Shown here piece by piece: positions 1 to 13,213 of a stretch of DNA of 64,000 nucleotides (position 1 is the stretch's first letter; each line of letters starts with the position of its first letter). Both the position numbers and the translations under genes were made by a program. Location: NCBI GenBank assembly GCA_037126765.1, contig JBBCBC010000027.1:9386406-9450405 (forward strand). Direction: 5' to 3'. The notes beneath the pieces were generated by a model. It ran no database searches and was not told the DNA's origin. It saw nothing but the letters and a program-made list of their open reading frames with translations. This DNA comes from Stenogyne calaminthoides. Taxonomy: Eukaryota > Streptophyta > Magnoliopsida > Lamiales > Lamiaceae.

Positions 1-3000
1 AGGCGTTATGTGGGGAAGATGTTATTTGTGGAATTTTCAGCTTCACTTCAGATGCATCGATCATATACGCGGGGGGCCGCCGCTGATCTGTTTGGACCAA
101 TTGCCTACGTGGCTTCCATCTAACCAGCATATATTCCCCCTTTAATCAACATATGCTACGTACCTTCTAAAGTCCCCAATATCTCTACTCTAAAATTGAT
201 TGTTAAATTATCTTTTAACAATGTTCCTATTACGCTCCTTTAAAAAAACATTTAAAATAAGGTGCACTTTATATGAAATATGACACACGTGTCAGAATGA
301 AAAGCGATAAATACATAGTGAAAAGTTCGCGAATTTTATGTGGATCAAATTGAGTTAAATGGATTTTTTAAAATAAAATTCGCTAAAAAACAAGATATAA
401 AAACTCACTCCGAGATCTGTATTACTATAAGGGCATATATATATTATTGTGAGTACATGTATGTGTTAATATAATAAAGAATCCGTGAAACATGACTCGT
501 GGGTCCGAAGGAGAAACACATAAAATAGAGGGAAAATTTACTGATTATGTGCGGGTTGATCTGGGTCAAATTTTTTTTTTTAATAAAATTCCCATAAAGA
601 CAAATCTACAGAATTCGCTCTGATCGAGGTCTGTGCTACTATAAGAGCAAATATGTATTATTATAAGTACATGTATGTGTTACTGTAAGGACAAATAACA
701 CTTTCTCTCGTTTTCTTATCTAGTTCTCCTTCTGACATGTGATCAATTGATTTATATAAAGACTCAACCCACCAGATTATACCATTGAGTTAGTAAAAGT
801 ATCTTTTTTTTTCATAATTACATATTAACACATAATTACTCTTTCAGTAACACGTGTTAATTTGCCTTTATATTCTTTCTTACAAGTATAAAGCGAATAA
901 GTTTCACACAAAAATTTGTGAAATTGGTTAATTAAAGGGTATGACTTATATTACTAAAATGTATTACTTATGATAATTATAGAGTATGTCTTACATAAAT
1001 AGTATTACTCGTAACACTGAATGATGTGACTTATATCACAATAATAATATTAATAATAATAACTAAATGATCATATCTATAAATATGAAATTAATTTTAC
1101 GGTGTTCGAGATCTACTCGTTCAAGAAACGAGAACTTATTCTTCATAATGCACATTCATTGTCAAATTCTATTTATCTATGCATGGTTTAGATTCCAACT
1201 TTTTTTTAACAATAATTCAATAATCAATATAGTCACTTGAAAAAGATGGAAGTCTGATTTGATCATGGAATGTGTCATGTTTGTATATTTTGACGGCGTG
1301 TATTGTGACGAGAATCCTTTTTTTCAATATGTCTGTTCATATATCAGTATTAATTAATTAATAAATTTAATTACAAGCATGCATATATAATGTTTCATTG
1401 GAAAGTCCATGCATTTAACACGCTTGACCACATGAAGCAGTCAAAAGGTCCTTTACCTACCGACACATCGGATCTTCTATTTTAATTACATCATGTAATT
1501 GATGCAATTTTAATTAATTCTTTATATATATAATGAAAATATTAATTCACATGAAAACAATTAATTATTAAATTATATAAAAGAAAGTATAAATTTGTAG
1601 TTTCAACATTATTAGTACTTTTTTAATTATATAAAACTAACATTTTTTATCATATCATTGAACTACTTATTCTATGATTCCAAAAGAGTGTCAGTTTAGT
1701 TGAAATTCTCTAATCAAAATTGCATTAATAGTACAGTACAGTGTTACAATGTTATTAACACACATATATATATATATATATTATAATAGGAATCTGACTG
1801 GACCGATTTGATGGCTACTACGGCCGTTAATTCTATCAACACAAAATGAAGGAAGCCAGATTCCAGTTTTACACATTTTGTGCAACACTTAAAGTTACTG
1901 CTTTTGCTAGCTTTGAAATAGATAATTCATTTTCTTCAAAAAGATTTTACTATTATGGATTGAGATGGAATGCATCACTCAATTATTAATAACTGACTAC
2001 ACTTTGTTAATACAATATCGTGATTCTAATATATATTAATTAATCAACTAATCAAAATATAATAGAACCTCATGTATTAATCGTTGTAATATTCTGATAA
2101 TAAAACGTGGTAGCTGTCTTTTTTGACGCCGTCTAGGAACACCGAATTAAATAAGGAATTTGTGTTTGTTGTTACATTCTTAAAAGCTTGGCAAGTTGGC
2201 ATATGTATGAAAAATGCGATTTTTATTAGGTAGAGTTGCATTTGCATATTAATGTTATTCAAATGCAAAGTCTTTTCTTTTCTTGGAATATTAGAATGAT
2301 AATGCATATCATATGAATTCAATAATTTTGAGTGAATAGTGGTATACAGTAGCACCATATGATAATTGTTTTGACCAGATATGATCTATTACTACTATTA
2401 AATTAAAATTAAATACATATTCATATAATAACCATCAAAATTAGAATTTTTTTAATATCGCCGAGCTTCATCCCACATAGACATGCAAATCATGGGCTTG
2501 CCAAAGAAATTAATGGACTTAATAGTAATAATAATAGGAGTATGAATTGGTTGAGTTGAAAATAAAATGTTATATCCTAATATTAATTGATGTTTACTAA
2601 TTTTAAAGAACATATTTAAAATCTTAAAAAATAAAAAAATATATATAATACATTATAAAAAAAAATTGAGGCAAGGCATGGGAACATAAATCCTCTAGTG
2701 TTTATCATTTTATAAGTTTAATGATATCAATATCACACTGTGAACAAGTTTTATGGAAGATTTTGTGATTAGAATTTCTATTTTGCAATGCACAAGTATA
2801 TCAATAAATTTTTGTATGAATGGTGTAATGTAAGATATATCTAAAAAATACAAATTTATTTTTCACCTGAAAAAAACACTTAAAATTCACATGTGAGATC
2901 TATAAAATTTTGCTAAATACATGTATTATAAATGTCAAATTAAATATCGCAAAAAATATGTTATTTATTGAAAATAGATTTGAAGTGAAGAAAAACATAT

Positions 3001-4097
3001 AGTGGAATTTAAATATTAGTTAGTTGGAAATGTAATTTGGTGGGAAAGTGAGAAGCTTTGTTAAAGTCGGAGTGTAGATGAACATAACTGTTGGGCTTGG
3101 GCCCTTGGCCTTTCTCATAAGGCCAGCTCATTTTTATCCAAAATTCTAAAAAATCAATGGGCAGTCTCTCAAACTGATTCCATCTCTCGCCTTCATTTTT
3201 TTGTAATAATTAATTTCGTTTTACATTTTATTATCTAGATGTATGATATGTGTAATTGTAAAATGATTATATAAGAGGCACTTAGGTACTTTGCAGTCTC
3301 TATAGTAATATTAATTGGACATTGACATTTTAACACTTGAAAGGAGTAAGTGTTGATTACTGCTAAGTTGTACTTCGTTTCATGCATGAAATCATCTCAT
3401 ATATGAGTTTTTATCATTATTATAATCATATTTCCATGCTCAATCACATGCTATGATGCCACGTAGGCCCAACATGCATCTTTAAAGTCCCAATTGCATA
3501 GCTCATAGTACAGACACATACAGTGTTAACACTCGGCTAGTTGAGATTAATTAGCTAAAGTTTTCACAAAATAAAGACCACTAATATCCATCACAAGAAA
3601 AAGCCCACTTGATCAAATCTTTTCTACTGAAATAATTTATAAACTAGATAAAATTGTTCCACTTTATTAATGTTAACTCGGTTTTTCACCTTTACAACTC
3701 TTCAAATCATGTTTCATCTACCTAGTAGCCACTTTTATTGATCACTATATCAATTAATCACCCAACTCAAATAGTGTATAGATCAGGAGTTAAATTATTG
3801 CACGTAAAAAGTGTAATTATTTAATCGATTTTTCCTTATGTTTTATTCATCTAAGAGGTGTAATGATCTAGAAAATGCAATTGATATACATTACATACTA
3901 TGAAACTTTGAATTAAAAATAAAAATACTAAGAAATTTCCAAAAGTATATCCCATGTTTTTTTGTTAGATGTGAAAAATATATCCCATGTTAATCTGCAC
4001 AACAACAAAAAACCAACTCTTAAAAAAGCCTCAAGGCATACCAAGATTGAAAATTTAACTCTGTCCTAATCCCAAAACCTGAATAATTAATCAACTA
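1..4097. other. AT-rich intergenic region, no gene recognised
   Basis: No open frame here looks like a protein. The longest, 93 codons on the minus strand near 2077-2358, has no recognisable motif. Two diverged copies of one dispersed repeat lie at about 350-470 and 570-690; both contain a run reading ACATGTATGTGTTA. Related sequence recurs near 31.7-31.9 kb and 63.4 kb. A short AT microsatellite sits at about 1763-1783. The last part would hold the 3' flank of the glucanase gene that ends at 4098. Confidence 0.6.
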
Positions 4098-6184
4098 CTA
4101 AGACACAAGAAGCAAAAACACTATACATCCCTCAAGCACAACCAACAATATATTCACCAATTTCTTGTGCAGCATCAGTATCGGATTCCCATACGCGATC
4201 ATAATCGGAAACCTACACTTATTATCCGAAGGATCTTCCTCCGTGATCATACCCAACCCAGAAAAGTCGCAATCCCACTCATTCTGATTCTTCAACTGAT
4301 AATACATATTAAAAGCGTAAGAAGCGTTCCCTCTTACCCCCAAATGGTTACACGACGAGCCATACCCTAGGGCCGTGCAATCCGACAAACTACAAGCATA
4401 GTCCACATTCTTAGGCAATTCTTGATCCACTTCCTTAACATAAGGGCTCAAAATACACCACCTTCTTACCATGTACTTCACACCTTGTACCGCCACCAAT
4501 CCTTTATTCCGCTCCAACCCTGATAAATCGAGCTCGTATTTAGGCTTCCCGTCGAACTCCAACACCCCCCAGTGCCTCTCAAAGGCACCGGGGTCGATGC
4601 TCTTGGTATCTTCATCAATAAGGCTAAATAAATAAACTTCAATTTTCCCTTTCCTTAGTGGTGTTCCTACACCACTCAAAACATGTTTAATAAGCCCATT
4701 ATTGAACCTTTTTGCATTTTGGGTGTTGGCATTTTTGTCACCATCTGTGGGCCACCCCACCTCCCCGACCATGATCTTCATGTCGGGGTACCCTGCTTTA
4801 GTCAGTGACCAAAGCAGGGTGTCCAGGTTCGCGTCGAACACGTTCGTGTAGACGCGGGCCCCATCCCTGACGGGCCTGATTGATGGACCAAGCCCATCAA
4901 AGAAGGCGAAATCGAGGGGGAAGTAGATGTTGCCGTAGAGGCTCAGAAAAGGGTAAATGTTGACGACAAAGGGGGCGTCGTTCGAGTAGAGGTATTGGAC
5001 GATCTGGACCGTTAGATCACGGATTTCGGGGCGGAAATCGCCCGCAGATGGGACCGGGTTCGACTCGGGCGAGTTGTAAATGTCGGCGTTGAACGGTACG
5101 GTTGCTTTGATTTGTGAACCTAAACCAGCTTTATTAATGGCGTCTTGAATGTTTTTCAATGCTGGGAGTGTGTACTGTAGGTATGTGTTGTTGTACGTCT
5201 TCAGAAATGGCTCGTTCCCAACAGCAACATACCTTTAACAATATTACACATTCTTGAATCAAATGAGACAGAAACAGAGTGAAACAAAGAGAAACAAAGA
5301 GATGGAGAAACAGGGGATTTAAACCAAATCTATTCCATGACATTTTGTACTTGTTATTTTTTCAATTTAGTCTTGTATAAATTCAAATTGAATACTTTTC
5401 GTCCCAAATTGCCGAAAAATGCACATTCGTGCCTCGTTTTTAGCATGTGCTTAAGGGTTCAACATGCTAAAAACAATGCCACTTCGTGCGTTTTCAAGAC
5501 ATTTGAGATAAAAGTATACAATTTGAATATATACGAGACTAAATAGGAAAAAATAAATAACCCGTAGGACTATTTCGCAAAATGTAAATAGTCATACGAT
5601 GGATTTCTAGTTTAATCCCAAGAAACAGAGAGAGTTATGCTGCACATTCAAAACGACCTAGCTCAGCATGCTATAAACCACGTAGTTTTGTGAGTTTGGA
5701 CGATTTGAAACGGAAAGTACACAATTTATATACATAATTGTAGAACCATTTAAAAATATTATAAAGTGAAAAATGTGGGATGGATTTAGCTTTAATCCCC
5801 AAAAACAGAGAAAAACAGAGTGAAACAGAGAGGGTACCTGATGTTGACACCACCAGGATAAGCATAAGCAGAGAGATTGGCCTCGACCCACGAAACAGCA
5901 GCGTACGAGTCGAGGCTCATGGCCTCGAGCATCAAATTAGGGACGGCGACCATGACCTCGATATCAGTTCCAGATAAGGCATCCAAAATGGCATCATCCG
6001 CGTCGAAAAGCTTCACTTTTTGGAACCCGTTTTCTTTGAGCATTTCGACGATGCTGTGTGCAGATAACTGGTGCGTCGCCATTGTACCCCAGTTCACTCC
6101 CACTCCGCCCAAACTCATCGCTGTTATACACCTCATTATCACAATAACTGATATCAACTTAATGTAAAAATCATGTAACACCAT
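4098..6184 (-). CDS. Glucan endo-1,3-beta-glucosidase, GH17 + X8 (CBM43), predicted GPI-anchored
   Basis: The protein hydrolyses beta-1,3-glucan (callose) at the cell wall or plasma membrane. It has two exons: 6184-5838 and 5232-4098. The intron is GT-AG and splits an Arg codon after two bases. The product is about 493 residues, normal for this subfamily. It opens with a hydrophobic signal peptide (about residues 1-25) followed by GVGVNWGT, the usual start of a mature GH17 domain. The acid/base Glu is in VGNEPF (E123) and the nucleophile Glu in VGEVGWPT (E273). An X8 carbohydrate-binding module spans about 373-456, from RRWC to KCRFP, with its set of Cys residues. The last about 18 residues are hydrophobic, as in a GPI-anchor signal. 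The most similar family members I know are the Arabidopsis BG5/BG6-type enzymes. I see no frameshift or stop. The start codon is the first Met before the signal peptide. The N-terminus and anchor are inferred from composition. Confidence 0.93.
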
Positions 6185-7879
6185 TTTTTTGCTTATTTTG
6201 TGTGGAGTTTAATCAGATGATGGAAATTGATAAAATGGGGATGAAGAATTAATATAATGGGGAGGGAATATGATGAAATTCGTTTCTTAATTCTGTTATT
6301 CAGTTATGCATGCAGACCCACTGAAAAAAGTGTGATCAAAATTGTCCCCAATATTATTATGAGTACTATTGTACTATAAAGAAGAACATGCCAATCTCAT
6401 GCAAATATGTAGTATTTTTCTTGCCTAAATTTTAATGGTTTTTATCAGTATCAGATGGGGGCCGCAACTTAATTTTTTGAAGAATTTTTTTTTTTTTTGC
6501 ATTTGTAACAAATTTAAAAGGTGATATATATATATATATATATATTTATCAATTTTTGTCCATGATTCGATTTGGGACATACAATTCTGGTTAATTTATT
6601 TAGATGAGAACAAAATAAGTTGATGTATACGTACATAGACATAAAAGGCAGAACTTATCTAATGCTATAACATGCCTTAATTTTATTAATGCAATTTTTA
6701 CCTTTCCAAAAGAAAGAAAACACTCATCATAGTGTTCCTTTTACACAATAATATTATATTTTCTGTTAAAATTTTAATACTATTCAATTCTTTTTGTTAT
6801 TTTTCGTATTTTATTATATATTTCACTTTTTGAATAATTAACACGTGTTGATATTATGTGAACAATATATTAAGTTTCTTTAATCATCCACATACATGTT
6901 TATACATTTAGATCGAAAATATAAAGTGAAACACCAAAATTGTTGCATATGTTATAAATCCCTCTCAATTGATATGTGACATTACGGATCAAAATTCAAT
7001 TAGTCCAAAAATGTAAATTGAATTAGTAAATAAGTGATCATTAAATATTTATTTTAACAAGACAGCTATCTGCATGTTCAATTGTTCATGAATTTGAGTC
7101 ATTTGACAAAGTTGAGGTGGGGTTAATAAGAAAATTTAATACATGTATATTAATTAGACGAAGATAAACACACATAAAGTTAAATAAAATAATACTTAAG
7201 AAACCACCCAAGAATTTGTCATGACTTTGCTGCAGCTCAAAGAAATGACTTTTCAAAAGGATGATGATGAACATTAATTACTAAAAATACAAATCAAAAT
7301 AATAGTCCTTTAATTGATTTGATATATGTTAACCATAAATCAGATTTGGATTCATTAGCCTTCAAAATACACACTTTCCAGCTTAAATCTACGTGTATCT
7401 TTCCAGTGCAATCTTCTTTCTTTCTTTAATTTAGCTTTTCAGATTAATGTTTCAGCTTTTTCTCCCCCCAACTTTTCTTGAGCCTCAGAAAAAGCTATGG
7501 TGCAATTCCAGTTAAGATTTGTTTCTTGTAATCAAACTTTATGTTTTTTTTCCCCAAAAAGCATGTTGACTGGATATTTCTAACTACTAACTTATTTCAC
7601 TCATATTTATGAGGAATGAAACAACACTTTCCTGATAAAAAAAAAAAGAAAAGAAAGAAAACTCTGTAAGTGATAACTAAACTTGCATTTGAAATTAAGC
7701 TGCCACACATACAAAAATTTATTATGAAGATCCAAATTCAACACATTAAATTCAATAAAAAATCAGTTCCATCCATACAAAATCCAATATATTAGATCTA
7801 AAATTTCATCTTAGGTACCATATGAGTTAAATATCATAATGAACATTAATTCAATTTATTATACCTTAATGTAGTTTCA
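6185..7879. other. 5' flank of the glucanase gene, intergenic
   Basis: This is AT-rich DNA upstream of the minus-strand glucanase. It holds an AT microsatellite at about 6523-6546. I could not single out a convincing TATA box, and I see no gene or bounded transposon. Confidence 0.5.
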
Positions 7880-8376
7880 AAACTGATACAGGGAGAAGCG
7901 TGAACAATACTAAACAACCTTCTCAATCTCTGTTGATTCCCATTGGAATACCGGCTAAGAGAAATAAAACGAGAAACTTTCTCGATTTCTTTAATTCATA
8001 TTCAAGAATGAAAAGGTTACAAATGACTTGCTTAAATAATAAAACCCTAATACTAATTACGGAAATATAATAAATGTTAATAAATTACATTAATTACTAA
8101 TTTCCTAATTAAATCGCGATTATAATTAATAAAGATCTTCATCGCGATCTGATCTCCATCATTCTCTCCCTCTTTGAAACGATTCGTCCTCGAATCAGTG
8201 TCGATCTCATTTCCAGATGGATAAAACAAAACCACCAAATAGTTTATCTGAAATATGTCGGATGTTCGAGTTTGGCTTAAAACTTTGAGGCGATAGGAAT
8301 GAAAATTATGAGAATTGTCAACAAAATAGCAATAATTAATTATAAAAAAATGATAATTATTATCTGAGGTCAAACC
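7880..8376 (-). mobile_element. Probable Ty3-gypsy 3'-end/LTR remnant
   Basis: On the minus strand, around 8210-8140, the reading SRTNRFKEGENDGDQ resembles the phrase common at the end of plant gypsy polyproteins just before the 3' LTR. The DNA there (gattcgtcctcgaatc) is a familiar sign of such ends. The downstream minus-strand sequence (AT-rich, ending near 7900 with AATGGGAATCAACAG) could be LTR. No polymerase domain is present. The copia element at 8377 is inserted beside it. The assignment rests on a short motif. Confidence 0.35.
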
Positions 8377-8793
8377 TGTTGGGTTGTGGAGCCTGAGTCG
8401 GAGAAGGGATCCAACAAGGGCGAGACGCTCGACCATGGTGTTAGGTCGAGCACTTCTGCTCGACCAAAGGAGGTCGAGCGCGATGGGAGAGACGAGCATT
8501 GGAGGTATTTCGGGCGATTCGATCGTCGGGAACCATTCGACCAAGGCCCGTGGGGTCGGCGGGTTCCGCAATTGTGTTGCCGTGAATTAGGGCTTTGGCC
8601 CATGTCTCATTTAAATACCTTGACTCATTGTATTTGCCTCTTTGTACTAAAATAACACACGAAAAGAGTGAATCTCCTGGCTTGGTAGTGCCCCCAGACG
8701 TTGTCATTCCTGACGAACTGGGTAACCAAATTGTTTGTCTCTAAATTCCTAGTTCTATTATTTTCTCCATAATTGCTTGTTTAATTCCCAACA
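8377..8793 (+). repeat. 5' LTR of the copia element
   Basis: This LTR carries the terminal inverted repeat TGTTGG...CCAACA. It has four alternating octamers GCTCGACC / GGTCGAGC at 8427, 8444, 8458 and 8472, and a weak TATA-like run (TTTAAATAC) near 8610. It is near-identical to the 3' LTR except for a patch at about 8485-8580. Confidence 0.95.
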
Positions 8794-8795
8794 AC

Positions 8796-8807
8796 TGGTA
8801 TCAGAGC
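8796..8807 (+). other. Copia primer-binding site
   Basis: TGGTATCAGAGC lies two bases inside the 5' LTR. This is the plant copia site complementary to the 3' end of initiator methionine tRNA, which primes minus-strand DNA synthesis. Confidence 0.93.
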
Positions 8808-8838
8808 ATCGGGTTAAAGGGATCTGTGGAGAGCAATT

Positions 8839-9650
8839 ATGATGACTGAAGGAAAATCGCCTGTTGTGAAGTTTGATGAAACGGATTTTGGATTCTGGAA
8901 ATTGCAGATCGAAGATTACCCCATGCGGTAAAGATCTCAGATCAACCGTTGGGTGAAAAACACAAGAGATGAAGGACGAGGAGTGGAAGTTCTTTGGATA
9001 GGAAGGCGATGAGTGTGGTTAAATGCGTCGTTATCCAGAACGTTGCCTACATATCTTGGAAAGCAAAAACCACAAAGGAGATCTTTGGAGATATTGGTCG
9101 AGATGTATGAAAAAACCGTCTGCGGCGAACAAGGTTCATCGATGCGGAGGTTATTCAACCGGAGGATGGCGGAGGATTTGTGGTAGTTAACCACCTCAAC
9201 GAAGTTCAATATGATCATAGCCCAATTGAGCTCGGTTGAGATTGATTTTGATGATGAAGTTCAAGTCTTAATTTTGTTGTCTTTTTCTAGGAAAGTTGGA
9301 GTGGAACCAGAACGGCCGTTAGTGCTTGGTGGGTAAAGTGAAACTAAAATTCGATGAGGTTAGGGATTTGGTCATGGCGAAGAAATTCGCAGAAAGAGTT
9401 GGGTGTGGCCACGAGGATGCGCTTTGAGTGCGGGAAGCAGAGGCGATCTGAATCAAGGGAAGCCAAATCGGGGGGTAGATCGAAGTCAAGGGCAAAGATA
9501 AGCCCAAGAAGGATAAGAGTAAAGTTGAGTGTTATAAATGTCATGAACTTGGTCATTACAAAAGTGAGTGCAAGGCACAAGGGAATGAACCAAAGAAGAA
9601 TGACAACTCAGCCAACGTTGTTGCATCGATGAGGACTCAGATGCATTGAT
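8839..9650 (+). pseudogene. Copia gag, frameshifted, with CCHC zinc knuckle
   Basis: Gag begins with two Met codons at 8839; the following residues, MMTEGKSPVVKF, are typical of the UBN2-type plant copia gag. The frame is soon lost through indels and survives in pieces. A CCHC knuckle (C-x2-C-x4-H-x4-C, core CYKCHELGHYKSEC) is intact at 9530-9571. Just after it, at about 9680, the protease active-site region reads LDSD where LDSG is expected, next to a small deletion. Confidence 0.85.
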
Positions 9651-9677
9651 TCTGAGTGTAAGCAGTCCATTGGAGTC

Positions 9678-11195
9678 GTGGGTGTTAGATTCGGATCATC
9701 GTTTCATCAGGCAAAGAAGGATCTTGACGTAATGGAAAAGTACACTTCCGGGAACTTTGGGAAGGTTTATCTAGCTGATGATGAGCATCTGGAAATCAAA
9801 GGGATGGGGAATGTTCAGATTAAGACACCAAATGGAACTGTGTTACAATTTAAAGATGTGAGACATATTCCTGGTTTGAAGAGGAATTTGATTTCAGTTG
9901 GGCAACTTGATGACGAGGGCTACAAGGTGACCTTTGGGTGTAACTCGTGGAAGATATCCAAAGGTGTCATGGTAGTGGCTCGTGGAAATAAAGAGGGGAC
10001 GTTGTATATGACAGGCAATACCCGGGATAGCATTGCTCTTGCAAGTGAAAAAGGGAATGCAAATTTGTGGCATTGTCGCCTTGGCCACATGAGTGAAAAG
10101 GGGATGAAAGTTATGTGCTCGAAGGGTAAACTGCCAGACCTCAAGACAGTTGACATTGGTTTGTGTGAGGACTGTGTATTCGAAAAATAGAAAAGGGTGA
10201 GTTTTTCGAAGGGAGGCAGGGCTTTGAAGAAGCAAAAGCTGGAGTTAGTTCACAGTGATTTGTGGGGTCCAACACAAGTGACATTCCTTGGTGGAGCAAC
10301 ATATTACATGACTTTCATTGACGACTCTACGAGGAAGGTATGGGTTTATTTCTTGAAAAATAAGTCTGATGCCTTTAATGCTTTCAGGAAATGGAAGGCT
10401 CTTGTAGAAACTGAAACGGGTCTCAAGTTGAAGCGTCTGAGATCCGATAATGGTGGAGAGTACGAGCTCCGTGAGTTCAAAGGATTCTGTGAGGCGAATG
10501 GAATCCGAATGGAGAAAACCGTGAGAGGAACCCCACAGCAGAATGGCGTGGCAGAACGTATGAACAGGACCCTATGCAAACGTGCTAGAAGCATGAGATT
10601 GAAGTGTGGGCTGCCAAAGATGTTTTGGGCAGAGGCAGTTAACACAGCAGCTTACTTGATAAACAGAGGACCCTCAACTCCTTTGGAAAATGGCATACCG
10701 GAGGAGGCCTGGTCGGGAAATGAGGTAAATCTTTCTTTTCTTCGAGTATTTGGGTGTGTTGCATATGTTCATGTTGATTCTATGAGTAGAAGTAAGTTGG
10801 ATGCAAAATCTATTAAGTGTACATTTGTTGGATATGACAGTGATGAATTTGGCTATCGATTTTGGGATGAGAAAAACCGAAAGGTGATTCGTAGTCGAGA
10901 TGTCATATTTAATGAACAGATGATGTACAAAGATAGGTTGGGGGTATCCAAAGAAGGTGGTTCTGAGTCTCAGGTTGTGGAGTTAGACATTTCGAACTCG
11001 GGTGGGAGCAAAGGGGTTCTAGATGATCAGGTGATTGTTGAGGAAGAACCAAGTACACCACCACCAACAATTCCGCTGCAGAGATCCACGATTGATCGGA
11101 GATCTCCTGATAGGTATTCACCCTCCCTCCATTATCTATTGTTAACTGATGGTGGTGAACCTGAATGTTATGTAGAGGCAACACATAGTGAATAG
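9678..11195 (+). pseudogene. Copia pre-integrase and integrase region
   Basis: The first open stretch (to 10190) holds the GAG_pre-integrase zinc finger, with WHCRLGH followed by CEDC. A TAG at about 10188 interrupts the expected run into the integrase. The second stretch (10197-11195) has the rve core: HSDLWGPT, FIDDST, then SDNGGEY and NGVAERMNRT for the D,D35E site. It ends at a TAG at 11193 where the family has Gln. The protein continues in the same sense afterwards, so both stops are secondary point mutations. Confidence 0.92.
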
Positions 11196-12703
11196 GTGGA
11201 CAAGTGGAAACTTGCAATGGATGATGAGATGAATTCATTGATGACCAACGGAACTTGAGAGCTTGTTGAGCTTCCTAAGGGCAAGAAAACACTGCATAAC
11301 AAGTGGGTTTATAGAATAAAAGAGGAGGCTGATGGAAGCAAACGCTACAAGGCAAGATTGGTTGTGAAGGGGTTTCAGCAGAAACATGGTATTGACTATA
11401 CTGATGTTTTTACTCCAGTGGTGAAGCTAACTACCATTCGATTGGTTCTGAGTCTGGTGGCTGCAGAAAATTTGGTGTTAGAACAGATGGACGTGAAAAC
11501 CGCCTTTCTTCATGGTGATTTAGATGAGGACATCTACATGAAGCAACCGGAGGGATACTTGTCTAAGGGGAGTAGTGAGCTAGTTTGGAAGTTGAAGAAG
11601 AGCTTGTATGGTCTGAAACAAGCTCCATTACAGTGGTACAAGAAGTTTGATGGGTTCATGCACGAGATTAAGATCAATAGGTGTGAGGCTGACCATTGCT
11701 GTTACTTCAAGAGGTATGATGATGATTATATCATTTTGCTATTATATGTTGATGACATGTTGATAGCAGGCTCTAGTGCTCGGGAGGTGAGCAAGTTGAA
11801 GGAAAAATTATCTGAAAGGTTTGCTATGAAGGACCTTGGAGAGGCCATGCAAATATGCGAATCGATCGTGACAAGGTGGCAGGAAACTTGTATCTTTCAC
11901 AGGCTGAATAAATAAAGAAAGTCTTGGAGAGATTTAGTATGGAAGATGCAAAGTCATTTCGGGTCCCGTTGGGAAGTCAGTTCAAGCTATCCAACAAGGA
12001 CTCACCTAGTAGCGAAGAGGAGTGGACCTACATGCAAAACACTCCGTATGCTTCAGCAATTGGAAGTTTGATGTATGCAATGGTGTGTACAAGACCAGAT
12101 ATTGCACAGGCAGTGGGAGTTGTTAGCCGGTTTATGGGCAATCCGGGTAAGCAGCATTGGGAGGCAGTGAAGTGGATCCTTAGATACTTGAGAGGTACTA
12201 CTGAGCAAGCTTTGTGCTTTGAGGGCAAAAGCGTTGGGTTTACAGGATATGTTGATGCAGACTTGACATCAAATGATCTCGACAAAAGGAGGAGTACTAC
12301 AGGGTATGTGTTTACTTTTTGTGGTACAACAATATCTTGGACTTCTAAGTTGCAAAAGATCGTAGCTCAGTCCACTGCAGAAGCAGAGTACGTTGCAGTC
12401 ACTGAGGCTAGTAAAGAAATGGTTTGGTTGCAGAATCTGTCGTGTGAGTTGGGGAAGGAGCAAAAGGATAGTATTCTGTATAGTGACAGTCAGAGTGTTA
12501 TTCACTTGGCGAAGAATTCGGCCTTTCACTCGAGGACGAAGCACATTGAGTTGAGGTATCATTACATTCGTTACCTCATCGAGAACAAGATCTTACAGCT
12601 GATGAAGATCCGGGGAAGTGAGAATCCTGCTGACATGTTGACTAAGGTTGTGACCTTAGAGAAGTTGAAGTTATGCATGACTTCAACTGGCCTTGGAAAC
12701 TGA
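11196..12703 (+). pseudogene. Copia reverse transcriptase and RNase H
   Basis: Past a TGA near 11255 (Trp expected), the reverse transcriptase runs through 11358-11915 and includes the catalytic YVDDMLIAG. A TAA at about 11910 separates it from the RNase H part (11924-12703), which shows YVDADL, RRSTTGYVF, AEAEY, YSDSQSV and TKHI, and ends normally near 12703. All catalytic residues I can see are retained; only the scattered nonsense changes kill the frame. Confidence 0.93.
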
Positions 12704-12780
12704 GCATAAGGCCCGGCACTACTACCAGTGAGAGAAACCGTTGGAACGGGGGAGACAAGTTACAGTTGGAGTCAGTCTCC

Positions 12781-12791
12781 AGGTGGGAGAT
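12781..12791 (+). other. Copia polypurine tract
   Basis: The purine-rich AGGTGGGAGAT directly abuts the 3' LTR, where plus-strand synthesis is primed. Confidence 0.8.
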
Positions 12792-13208
12792 TGTTGGGTT
12801 GTGGAGCCTGAGTCGGAGAAGGGATCCAGCAAGGGCGAGGCGCTCGACCATGGTGTTAGGTCGAGCACTTCTGCTCGACCAAAGGAGGTCGAGCGCGACG
12901 GGAGACCAGAGCATTGGAGGCGCTCGAGCTGGCGATCTGATCGAGCGGAACCGCTCGACCAAGGCCCGTGGTCGAGCGGGTTCCGCAGCTGTGCGCGTGA
13001 ATTAGGGCTTTGGCCCATGTCTCATTTAAATACCTTGACTCATTGTATTTGCCTCTTTGTACGAAAATAACACACGAAAAGAGTGAATCTCCTGGCTTGG
13101 TAGTGCCCCCAGACGTAGTCATTCCTGACGAACTGGGTAACCAAATTGTTTGTCTCTAAATTCCTAGTTTTATTATTTTCTCCATAATTGCTTGTTTAAT
13201 TCCCAACA
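12792..13208 (+). repeat. 3' LTR of the copia element
   Basis: This LTR is 417 bp and matches the 5' LTR except in the central patch. There it carries extra GCTCGAGC/GATCGAGC/GCTCGACC/GGTCGAGC octamers (about 12920-12980) that are absent or eroded in the 5' copy. Confidence 0.95.
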
Positions 13209-13213
13209 AAACC

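Larger units (their letters stand above)
8377..13208 (+). mobile_element. Full-length Ty1-copia LTR retrotransposon, coding region inactivated
   Basis: The element is 4,832 bp, with two 417-bp LTRs that begin TGTTGGG and end CCCAACA. It is flanked by a perfect 5-bp target duplication, AAACC (8372-8376 and 13209-13213). The order is LTR, tRNA-iMet primer site, gag with zinc knuckle, protease remnant, integrase, reverse transcriptase, RNase H, polypurine tract, LTR; integrase before reverse transcriptase defines copia. The polyprotein frame is broken by frameshifts in gag and by stops near 10188, 11193, 11255 and 11910, so this copy cannot make its own proteins. Confidence 0.97.

Noticed and set aside
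2077..2358. 93-codon open frame on the minus strand
   Set aside because: Sequence is AT-rich with no motif, no splice partner and no resemblance to known proteins; chance frame.
8077..8707. Several overlapping frames on both strands around 8.1-8.7 kb
   Set aside because: They cross the edge of the copia LTR or repeat at 12.6-13.1 kb because the LTR is duplicated; they are shadows of LTR sequence.
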